NCBI GenBank assembly: GCA_020852775.1
Contig: JADZAD010000150.1
Coordinates: 1-6,917 of the forward strand
DNA: 6,917 bases
Reading direction: 5' to 3'
From: Anaerolineae bacterium
GTDB taxonomy: Bacteria; Chloroflexota; Anaerolineae; Aggregatilineales; UBA3940
Part shown: positions 1 through 6,711 of the stretch, one piece after another
How positions within the stretch are numbered: position 1 is the first letter of the stretch
Layout of the letters: each line of letters starts with the position of its first letter
Program-made: the position numbers and the translations under genes
Notes under the pieces: model-generated
Databases searched by the model: none
What the model was told of the DNA's origin: nothing
The model's input: only the letters and a program-made list of their open reading frames with translations

Positions 1-1104
1 CCGGTCGTCGAGATGTACCGTGAGGCCGGGATTGAGACCCACGTCGCCTCCGGGATCATCGACTTCAGCCACACCGCGCTGGAATGGTACGGTGGGCGAG
101 ACCTGTGGCGGCTGCCAGGCAAGTTACTCGCGTTTATCCCGTCCATCGTGCGTACACGCGCCCTGCTGCGCCGTTTCAGGCCTGACCTGGTGCACCTCAA
201 TTCCTCGCCGCTAGCGCCCTGTGGGATTGCCTGTAAACTGGAAGATGTGCCGGTGGTCTGGCACATCCGGGAACCGCTGGCGCGGGGTTACATGGGGCTG
301 CGGCGCTGGCTGTACCGGGAGATCATCGATCGGTGCGCGCAGCGCATCGTGGCGATCTCCCATTACGACGCCTCTCTGCTCAAGCCGTCCGATGCCATCC
401 GGGTGATCTACAACTTCGTTGATTTCACCACCTTTGACCGCTCGCTGGATGGCAGCGCAGTGCGCGTGGAACTCGGCATTCCGGCGGATGCGCCCGCCAT
501 CGCCATGCTGGGTGGGATTGCTGAACCGAAGGGGGCACTGGTGCTGGTTGAGGCGCTGGGACGCCTGATCCGCCGTGTGCCGGATGTGCGCGTCATCATC
601 GCCGGGCCACCCCCTGCGGCGCTGGGGCAACCGGGGATAAAGGGCGCGATTAAGCGCCTGCTGCGTGTGGATGCCTACCAGGAAGCGGTTCAGACCGCGA
701 TGGCACACCTGCCGGAACAGGCGCGCGCAGCGCTGATCTTTACCGGTATCCGGCGCGATATGCCACGCGTGATCGCAGCAGCGAACTGTGTCGTATTCCC
801 TTCGGTCGTGCCACACTTTGCCCGCCCGCTCGTCGAGGCGGCGGCGATGGGGAAGCCGGGCATTGGCTCGCGGTTGGGCGGCCCGGAAGAGCTGATAGTT
901 GATGGTCAGACCGGCCTGCTCGTACCCCCGGGCGACCCTGACGCGTTGTCGCAGGCACTGGCGGACGTGCTGGCGAAACCGGAGCAGGCCGCGCAGATGG
1001 GTGAGACGGCGTACCGGCGTGCCCTGATCCTGTTCGAAGCGGCTCTTAACGCACAGGCGACGATTGCGCTGTATGATGAGGTACTTACTGGTAGTTCAGA
1101 TTGA
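1..1104 (+). CDS. Glycosyltransferase, GT4-like GT-B fold, 5'-truncated by the window edge
   Basis: This is a probable cytoplasmic or membrane-associated glycosyltransferase that moves a sugar from a nucleotide donor to a growing surface glycan. Reading frame 1 is open to base 1, and the first visible residues (PVVEMYREAGIETHVAS) match the segment that normally follows the N-terminal GG-rich loop. The true start therefore lies upstream, with roughly 40-50 residues missing; the ATG at 13 is unlikely to be the start. Numbering from that ATG, the C-terminal Rossmann half begins near residue 162 (AMLGGIAEPKG, the donor-site glycine/lysine loop). It continues with FTGIRRDMP (243-251), FPS (262-264), the acceptor/donor helix HFARPLVEAAAMGKP (268-282) and GLLVPPGDPDAL (301-312). 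The second Glu of the family's EX7E motif is present (E275), but the first position is Pro267. A basic helical stretch (about 205-230) lengthens the loop before FTG. Donor and acceptor are not predictable. The stop is 18 bases before the heparinase-like gene. Confidence 0.9.
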   Translation, partial: PVVEMYREAGIETHVASGIIDFSHTALEWYGGRDLWRLPGKLLAFIPSIVRTRALLRRFRPDLVHLNSSPLAPCGIACKLEDVPVVWHIREPLARGYMGLRRWLYREIIDRCAQRIVAISHYDASLLKPSDAIRVIYNFVDFTTFDRSLDGSAVRVELGIPADAPAIAMLGGIAEPKGALVLVEALGRLIRRVPDVRVIIAGPPPAALGQPGIKGAIKRLLRVDAYQEAVQTAMAHLPEQARAALIFTGIRRDMPRVIAAANCVVFPSVVPHFARPLVEAAAMGKPGIGSRLGGPEELIVDGQTGLLVPPGDPDALSQALADVLAKPEQAAQMGETAYRRALILFEAALNAQATIALYDEVLTGSSD

Positions 1105-1108
1105 AGTG

Positions 1109-1116
1109 GTGAGGGT
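1109..1116 (+). promoter_or_regulatory. Ribosome binding site of the heparinase-like gene
   Basis: The purine-rich GGTGAGGG ends six bases before the ATG at 1123. It fills most of the 18-base gap after the upstream stop codon. It supports this ATG over the next in-frame Met at codon 22. Confidence 0.6.
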
Positions 1117-1122
1117 GATCCG

Positions 1123-3378
1123 ATGAGCCTCCCGAACACATCTATCCCGGTGCGCCACCTGCCCCATGTGGCCTGGAAGCGCATCATGCGTGAGTTGCGT
1201 ACACGTACCGCGCCACGCAAGCCCCGTGAGCTCAAAGTCGGCGCGAGCGTGATGGAAATTGCCCAGCACATCCGGGGGCGCCAGACTCCGCGTTTCTTCG
1301 GGTTGCTCCCGGAGCAGGCAATGCTGATCGGGCGCTTCTTTCCGGAGGCGCGCGAGGCGACGATCGCAGCCGCCGACCGCATCCGTGCACACCGCTTTGA
1401 CCTGCTTGGCTCCGGTGAGCGCGAACTGGGGAACGAGATCGACTGGCATAAAGACTTCAAAAGCAGCCACCGCTGGCCACTTGATCACTACACCCGCCTG
1501 CAGATCGTCTCGCCGGACGGCGGATTCGATGTCAAAGTTCCGTGGGAACTCAGCCGCTTTCACCATGCCCTGCGTCTCGGCCAGGCCTATCTGTATACGC
1601 AGGATGAGTTCTACGCGAAGGAGATTGTCGATCAGGTTGAAGACTGGTTGAAAAAGAACCCATACGAGTTCGGTGTAAACTGGGCCGGGCCGATGGACGT
1701 GGCAATCCGGGCCGTGAACTGGCTGTGGGCGCTCTACCTGATCTTCGAGTCCCGCTACCTGACAGACGCCTTCCTCGCCCGCTGGCTGACAAGCTTCCAG
1801 CAGCATGGCAATTACCTGCTGCAGAACCTCGAGGATGGCTGGCCGCATACCAACCACCTGCTGGCGAACCTTGCCGGCCTGGCTTACCTGGGGATCGTGC
1901 TCCCTGAACTGAATGATGCCGGGAAGTGGCGTGCCACCGGCCTGAAGCGTTTCTGGGAGGAGATCGAGCGCCAGGTCTACCCGGACGGCACCAGCTATGA
2001 GGCCTCAGTCGGGTATCACCGTCTGGTCGCGGAGATGGGGCTTTCCGTCGCCGCACTGTGTGTTGCTAACGGCATCGCTATCCCGGATACCGTTCAGGCG
2101 CGCCTGAACACGATGCTGGATGTCGTGATGAGCTACACACAGCCGGATGGCCTCGCACCGCAAATCGGGGACGCGGACAACGGGCGCTTCCTGCCCCTTT
2201 CTATCCACGCGAGTTCCGCACATCTCATCCATGACCATCGCTATCTGCTCGGCCTGGGTTCGATCGTGCTGGAGCGTGAACTCGATGACTGGGCGGGCTA
2301 CGTCGATCCGGCCCGGCGCGGCTGGTCGGTCGCAGCGGAAGGTGAATGGCAGGATGCCTTCTGGTACTTCGCCTCAGATGCCGCCGCCCGCTTCACCGAT
2401 GTTCTGACGCGCACCACACGCCGCCCGGATGGGGCCGAGGATGACGACTGGGTCGATGTCCGTGCCGGGATTCGCGTCCGCGCCAGGGTGGTATCCCGCC
2501 GCCCGCTCCATCTGAGCGAGATGCGTAAGTCACGCGGATTCGAGGCGGGCGGCTGGTATGTGATGCGTGATCACGACCACTACATGATGATCGACGCGGG
2601 TGGGGTGGGCACCGAGGGCGCTGGCTGCCATGCTCACAACGACACATTGAGCATCACGCTGCACGCCTTCGGCCACCCTTATCTGGTTGACCCGGGCAGT
2701 TATCTTTACACATCTAACCGCGAACAGCGCAACCTCTTCCGCTCGACCAGCTTCCACAACACGCTGCAGATCGGCGCTCACGAGATCAATACCCTGCCTG
2801 CCGAACCGTTCCGCCTGCCCGAGGAGGCGAACGTCTCCGTCAAACGCTGGTTCAGCGAACCGCAGCACGACCTTTTTGACGCCATACATACTGGCTATAC
2901 CCGGCTTGACCCATCGGTGGTTCACCAGCGGCAGATATGGTTTGATAAGCTTTCTGCGCTGTGGGTGATGCACGACCACCTCTCGCTCAGGCCCGGTGCT
3001 CCACCGGCACCCGACCGGGAGATTGAGGCCAGCCTGTGGTTCCACTTCGCGCCGGAGATCGCTGTCCGGCTTGACCGGACAAACAACGCGATCCGCGCCG
3101 GGGAGGAGGCGGGCAAGGGTCTGTTGATCCTCCCACTCGGCGAGTTCGCGCTCAAGGCCAGCCTGGAAGAAGGCTGGTACGCGCCCTCCTACGGTATCCG
3201 GGAGCCCGCCCCGGTGGCCCGTTTCTCCGGCCCGGCTAAGCTGCCGATCGATTTCATCCTGCTGCTCCAGCCGCGGCAGGGCGAGGTAGACTATAAGGCG
3301 TCACGAGCGGAAGGACGCGCTGCGCTCGTCCGTATGCGTAAGGCACTCAGCACTTCGACTTCTTCACCCTCCCAATAG
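1123..3378 (+). CDS. Heparinase II/III-family protein (polysaccharide lyase fold)
   Basis: This 751-residue protein is built like the heparinase II/III and alginate-lyase superfamily, whose members cleave uronic-acid-containing glycans by beta-elimination. An N-terminal (alpha/alpha) toroid spans roughly residues 60-390, with NWAGPMDVAIRAVNW (186-200), HTNHLLANLAGLAYLGI (242-258) and DGTSYEASVGYHR (288-300). The C-terminal heparinase II/III beta-sheet domain follows (about 470-690), with HAHNDTLS (503-510), VDPGSY (522-527) and RSTSFHNTL (540-548). N244, Y298 and H505 sit where the lyases' catalytic Asn/His, Tyr and His would be expected; this is by motif, not alignment. The N-terminus (MSLPNTSIPVRHLPHVAWKR) is polar and basic, with no signal peptide or lipobox, and no membrane helix is evident, so it looks cytoplasmic. 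The C-terminal tail is Ser/Thr-rich (743-750). Its place among glycosyltransferases suggests a role in making, trimming or editing the polymer rather than scavenging; the substrate is unknown. It could also be a non-catalytic fold member. Confidence 0.9.
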   Translation: MSLPNTSIPVRHLPHVAWKRIMRELRTRTAPRKPRELKVGASVMEIAQHIRGRQTPRFFGLLPEQAMLIGRFFPEAREATIAAADRIRAHRFDLLGSGERELGNEIDWHKDFKSSHRWPLDHYTRLQIVSPDGGFDVKVPWELSRFHHALRLGQAYLYTQDEFYAKEIVDQVEDWLKKNPYEFGVNWAGPMDVAIRAVNWLWALYLIFESRYLTDAFLARWLTSFQQHGNYLLQNLEDGWPHTNHLLANLAGLAYLGIVLPELNDAGKWRATGLKRFWEEIERQVYPDGTSYEASVGYHRLVAEMGLSVAALCVANGIAIPDTVQARLNTMLDVVMSYTQPDGLAPQIGDADNGRFLPLSIHASSAHLIHDHRYLLGLGSIVLERELDDWAGYVDPARRGWSVAAEGEWQDAFWYFASDAAARFTDVLTRTTRRPDGAEDDDWVDVRAGIRVRARVVSRRPLHLSEMRKSRGFEAGGWYVMRDHDHYMMIDAGGVGTEGAGCHAHNDTLSITLHAFGHPYLVDPGSYLYTSNREQRNLFRSTSFHNTLQIGAHEINTLPAEPFRLPEEANVSVKRWFSEPQHDLFDAIHTGYTRLDPSVVHQRQIWFDKLSALWVMHDHLSLRPGAPPAPDREIEASLWFHFAPEIAVRLDRTNNAIRAGEEAGKGLLILPLGEFALKASLEEGWYAPSYGIREPAPVARFSGPAKLPIDFILLLQPRQGEVDYKASRAEGRAALVRMRKALSTSTSSPSQ

Positions 3379-3388
3379 CGATTCGACT

Positions 3389-5521
3389 ATGAAACAGGTT
3401 TTCTTCGACGGTAAGGGTAAGCTCCTCGTGGAAGATGTGCCCGCCCCGGCAGTTCCACCGGGCGGCGCGCTCGTCGAGGTAGCATACTCCCTGATCTCCA
3501 GCGGCACGGAAACCACCCAGGCCACTGGCGGTGGCAGCCTGATCGGCAAGGCACTGGCCCAGCCCGAACTGATCGGGCGGGCGGTGCAACTCGCCCTGCG
3601 AGAGGGCCTTTCCTTCACCGCACGGGCGGTGCAGGATATCTCTGCGACATGGTTTCCAGCGGGCTACAGCAGTGCCGGGACAATCCGGGCGGTGGGGCCG
3701 GGGCTGGAAGAAGGATTCCAGGCAGGCGACCGGGTCGCCTGCAGCGGAGCCGGGGCTGCCAACCACGCACACTATAATGCTGTCCCGGCAAACCTGATGG
3801 CACGAATCCCGGAGGGCGTTTCTGAACGGGATGCCGCCTTCACCACCCTCGGCGCGATCGCGCTGCAGGGGGTACGCCGTGCTGAGGTGACACTCGGCGA
3901 GACGGTGGTCGTGATCGGGCTGGGCCTGATCGGGCAGTTGACCGCACAGATCCTCGCGGCGGCAGGCTGCCGGGTGATCGCGCTCGATCTCATACCGGAG
4001 CGGATGGCGCTGGCTGAAAAGCTGGCGCAGGCAGTCCCGCTCGACCCGGCGGCGGACGCGGTCGCCCAGGTCATGCGGATCACCAACGGCATCGGGGCGG
4101 ATAAGGTCCTGCTGTGTGCCGCCACGCGCAGCAGCGACCCGACCAATCTTGCCTTCCGCCTGTGCCGGGAGCGTGGACGTGTGGTGATGGTCGGCGCGAT
4201 GGGGATGGAATTGGAGCGTACTGAGTTCTACAACCGCGAGCTGGATTTTGTGATCTCACGCTCATCCGGGCCGGGACGCTACGACCGGCGCTACGAGCAG
4301 CGCGGCGTGGATTATCCGGTCGGCTATGTGCGCTGGACGGAACAGCGTAACATGGAGGCCTTCCTGCAGCTTATCGCCAGTGGGCGGCTGGATGTCGCGC
4401 CGCTGGCCACCGCGGAGTTCCCGGTGGAACAGGCCAGCGCAGCCTATCAACTCGTCAAGGCAGGTTCGCTGGGCGTGATCCTGAGCTACGGCGTAACGAA
4501 AAGCGCCTCGGAGGCTGAGTCAATCAACGTGCTGCGGCGGCCTGTCGAGCCGGTCACTGGTACGATCGGGCTGGCGCTGGTCGGTGCGGGCAGTTTCGCC
4601 CGCGGTACCCACCTGCCGAATATCAGAGCCAGCCGCACCTTCACGCTGCGCGCGGTGGTCAGCGGGGGCGCATCCGCCAGCCAGATCGCCGCCTCTGAGG
4701 GCGCCGCGCTGGCGACCACCGACCTGAAAGTGGCGCTGGACGATCCGACTGTGCAGGCCGTATTGATCGCCACCCGCCATCACCTGCATGCGGACGAAGC
4801 GGTCGCCGCGGCGCGGGCGGGCAAGCACATCTTCGTCGAGAAGCCGCTCGCGCTGACCATCGCTGACTGCCAGCGCATGGTTGATGCAGCCAGTGAGGCA
4901 GGGGTGCTGCTGACCGTCGGCTTCAACCGACGGTTGGCCCCGGCAGCAATCGCACTGCGGGCGGCGCTGGAGCGTGTTTCCGGGCCGCGGACAGCGATCT
5001 TCCGCGTAAACGCGGGGGTAATCCCGCCGAAGCACTGGCTCAACGACCCCGAAGAGGGTGGCGGTCGGCTGCTGGGTGAGGGCGTCCATTTCATTGACTT
5101 CCTGTGTGGGCTGGTCGGTCACCCGCCGTTACTGGTCAGCGCGCAGGGCACACCAGATGGGCAGGAGTCCGTGATTACCCTGCGCTTCCCCGATGACTCG
5201 CTGGGGGTGGTTCTATACACGGCCCGCGGCGATGTGACATTCCCCAAGGAACGGATCGAAGTGTTCGCAGGGAAGGGTGTCGCGGTACTGGACGACTTCC
5301 GGACATTGGCCTTTTCCGGGATGCCCGGCAAGGCGCATAAGGGCGCGCCAGACAAGGGGCACCGTGCCCTGCTGGAGAACTTCGGCGCGGCGATTCGTGG
5401 TGAAGCCCCGCTGGCTATCAGCGGGCTGGACGGCCTGCGCGCCACGGCGGTAGCCCTTGCCGCGCTGGAGAGCATCCAGACCGGGCGGGCGGTTCCCCTC
5501 AGCCTGCCACCGGAGAACTGA
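3389..5521 (+). CDS. Bi-domain oxidoreductase: MDR dehydrogenase fused to Gfo/Idh/MocA dehydrogenase
   Basis: This 710-residue protein holds two NAD(P)-dependent domains. Residues 1 to about 368 form a medium-chain dehydrogenase with a GroES-like fold (GDRVACSGAGAANHA, 113-127) and a Rossmann nucleotide loop (VVVIGLGLIGQ, 173-183). A linker (about 369-390) leads to a Gfo/Idh/MocA domain. That domain has GLALVGAGSFARG (394-406), the conserved EKP (484-486, with the usual active-site Lys485), GFNRR (511-515) and GGGRLLGEGVHFIDF (557-571, with His567 as candidate catalytic residue). The dehydrogenase half lacks the classical zinc ligands: SLISSGTET (34-42) stands where the catalytic Cys should be, GYSSAG (92-97) replaces the GHE motif, and the four-Cys structural site is absent. 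The family occurs in surface-polysaccharide loci and presumably oxidises or reduces a sugar; the exact reaction is unknown. The start fits the expected N-terminus (MKQV...). It lies 10 bases after the previous stop with no clear Shine-Dalgarno, so reinitiation is likely. Confidence 0.92.
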   Translation: MKQVFFDGKGKLLVEDVPAPAVPPGGALVEVAYSLISSGTETTQATGGGSLIGKALAQPELIGRAVQLALREGLSFTARAVQDISATWFPAGYSSAGTIRAVGPGLEEGFQAGDRVACSGAGAANHAHYNAVPANLMARIPEGVSERDAAFTTLGAIALQGVRRAEVTLGETVVVIGLGLIGQLTAQILAAAGCRVIALDLIPERMALAEKLAQAVPLDPAADAVAQVMRITNGIGADKVLLCAATRSSDPTNLAFRLCRERGRVVMVGAMGMELERTEFYNRELDFVISRSSGPGRYDRRYEQRGVDYPVGYVRWTEQRNMEAFLQLIASGRLDVAPLATAEFPVEQASAAYQLVKAGSLGVILSYGVTKSASEAESINVLRRPVEPVTGTIGLALVGAGSFARGTHLPNIRASRTFTLRAVVSGGASASQIAASEGAALATTDLKVALDDPTVQAVLIATRHHLHADEAVAAARAGKHIFVEKPLALTIADCQRMVDAASEAGVLLTVGFNRRLAPAAIALRAALERVSGPRTAIFRVNAGVIPPKHWLNDPEEGGGRLLGEGVHFIDFLCGLVGHPPLLVSAQGTPDGQESVITLRFPDDSLGVVLYTARGDVTFPKERIEVFAGKGVAVLDDFRTLAFSGMPGKAHKGAPDKGHRALLENFGAAIRGEAPLAISGLDGLRATAVALAALESIQTGRAVPLSLPPEN
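5512..5515 (+). promoter_or_regulatory. Ribosome binding site for the TuaH-like glycosyltransferase
   Basis: GGAG lies inside the last codons of the bi-domain oxidoreductase gene, five bases before the ATG at 5521. Stop and start overlap as TGATG (5519-5523), which suggests translational coupling of the two genes. Confidence 0.6.
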
Positions 5522-6702
5522 TGGCAGAGATACCCCCCGTCAGCGGACGGGACATCATCATCCTCTCGACACAGGACTGGGACGCCCTGCCAACCCGCAA
5601 GCATCGCTTCGCGCGCTGGTTCGCACAGGACGGCAACCGGGTGCTGTATGTCGAGCAGCAGATGCACTGGGCGGGCTGGTTCGCGGATATCCGCCACCAG
5701 TTCAGCCGCGCCTGGCAGTTTCTGCGGGGGCCGCGCCCGGTCGCCGAGAACCTGTGGGTCTACACCCATCCGCTCGTGCTGCCCTTCTTCCAGATGTTCG
5801 CCCCGCTCAACTGGCTCAACAACCTGTTCCTGCTGCCCCTGCTGCGCTGGCAGGCGCGGCGGCTGGGTTTTCACGATCCCATCCTGTGGACGTACACGCC
5901 GCACTCCGCCGATTTCATCGGCAGGCTGGGGGATGGCCCGGCGGTGTACGAATGTGTCGATGACTTCACCTCCAGCAAGGGGTTAATCGATCCCGTCGCT
6001 ATCGGGCACATGGAGCGGCAGGTAATCGAGCGGGTCGATCTGCTCGTCACGACCAATGCCGTACTCTACGAAGCCAAGAAGCCTGGCGCGAAGCGCGCCC
6101 TGCTTGTACCAAATGGCGTCGATGCTGAACACTTCGCCCGCGCCGCCGATCCATCCCTCCCGGTGGCGGAAGCGGTACGTGATTTGCGCCATCCGGTGAT
6201 CGGCTGGCTGGGGAGCCTGAACTACTGGATCGATACCCACCTGCTGGCGCGAATCGCCCGCGAGCACCCGGAATGGACCGTGTTGATCGTCGGCCCGCAT
6301 GACCTGCTTGCCGATCTCAGGCCCTTCGAGGGTGTGCCTAACATCGTGATGACGGGACGTGTCCCTTATGAGCAGATGCCGTCATATGTGCGCGTGTTCG
6401 ATGTCTGCGTCAATCCGTATGTGATGGACGGCGTCGCCGAACACTGCAGCCCATTGAAGCTCTATGAGTACATCGCAACCGGTAAGCCGGTGGTCTCGGT
6501 CGATATGCCGGAAGCCCGGAAGTTCATGGATTTCATCGCCATCGCACACACCGCTGATGAGTTTGTCAGGCTGGTTGAAAAGGCGGTATCCTCTACGCCA
6601 GCACAGCCGGAACAGCAGATCGCCGAAGCGTTCCGCCACACATGGCGCAGCCGCTATGAGCAGGTCGCCGCAGCTCTGGCTGAGATTCTCTCTCTCCGGT
6701 GA
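5521..6702 (+). CDS. Glycosyltransferase, GT-B fold, TuaH-like
   Basis: This 393-residue protein has a two-Rossmann-domain glycosyltransferase layout. The N-terminal half opens with DIIILSTQDWDALPTRKHRF (11-30) and RVLYVEQQ (40-47), a pattern I associate with the TuaH-like family, in which IxxLSxxDWD and KxxxA precede VLYVE. The hinge region carries VYECVDDFTSSKG (142-154) and VPNGVD (196-201). The C-terminal donor half has GWLGSLNYWID (228-238), MTGRVPYEQMPSYV (277-290), FDVCVNPY (293-300) and HCSPLKLYEYIATGKPVVS (308-326). In the last of these E316 matches the conserved second Glu of GT4-type enzymes. Residues 84-108 are rich in Leu, Phe and Pro and may form a membrane-contacting surface, as is common in enzymes using lipid-linked acceptors; this is inference. 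There is no signal peptide and the length is normal. The gene overlaps the oxidoreductase stop by one base. The transferred sugar cannot be predicted. Confidence 0.9.
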   Translation: MAEIPPVSGRDIIILSTQDWDALPTRKHRFARWFAQDGNRVLYVEQQMHWAGWFADIRHQFSRAWQFLRGPRPVAENLWVYTHPLVLPFFQMFAPLNWLNNLFLLPLLRWQARRLGFHDPILWTYTPHSADFIGRLGDGPAVYECVDDFTSSKGLIDPVAIGHMERQVIERVDLLVTTNAVLYEAKKPGAKRALLVPNGVDAEHFARAADPSLPVAEAVRDLRHPVIGWLGSLNYWIDTHLLARIAREHPEWTVLIVGPHDLLADLRPFEGVPNIVMTGRVPYEQMPSYVRVFDVCVNPYVMDGVAEHCSPLKLYEYIATGKPVVSVDMPEARKFMDFIAIAHTADEFVRLVEKAVSSTPAQPEQQIAEAFRHTWRSRYEQVAAALAEILSLR

Positions 6703-6703
6703 G
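6698..6703 (+). promoter_or_regulatory. Possible ribosome binding site for the family-2 glycosyltransferase
   Basis: GGTGAG overlaps the stop codon of the preceding gene and ends eight bases before the ATG at 6712. A second, weaker candidate (AGG, 6722-6724) precedes the alternative ATG at 6733. Confidence 0.45.
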
Positions 6704-6711
6704 CGGCGTGA

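Noticed and set aside
267..310. Possible internal promoter or regulatory site inside the first gene
   Set aside because: No convincing -35/-10 pair could be supported in GC-rich coding sequence, here or at any gene junction.
211..816. Open reading frame on the - strand (201 codons) opposite the first glycosyltransferase
   Set aside because: Its composition is rich in His, Arg, Gln and Pro with no domain motif, and it lies entirely within a real gene.
1096..1857. Long open reading frame on the - strand (253 codons) opposite the heparinase-like gene
   Set aside because: High-GC codon structure opens long antisense frames. The predicted protein has no recognisable motif and it overlaps the strongly supported gene on the + strand.
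3063..3081. Perfect 7-base inverted repeat TGTCCGG/CCGGACA with a 5-base loop
   Set aside because: It lies in the middle of the heparinase-like coding region, has no following T-run and no link to a gene boundary. A short GC-rich hairpin like this is expected by chance.
3905..4600. Similar DNA segments around 3914 and 4563 (ATCGGGCTGG...) suggesting an internal repeat
   Set aside because: Both encode the Rossmann glycine loops of the two domains of the fusion. The likeness follows from shared motif and codon preference and does not extend beyond it.
5119..5904. Long open reading frame on the - strand (261 codons) across the oxidoreductase/glycosyltransferase junction
   Set aside because: It spans the boundary of two well-supported + strand genes and encodes a low-complexity Arg/Pro/Gln/Gly-rich sequence, typical of an antisense shadow.
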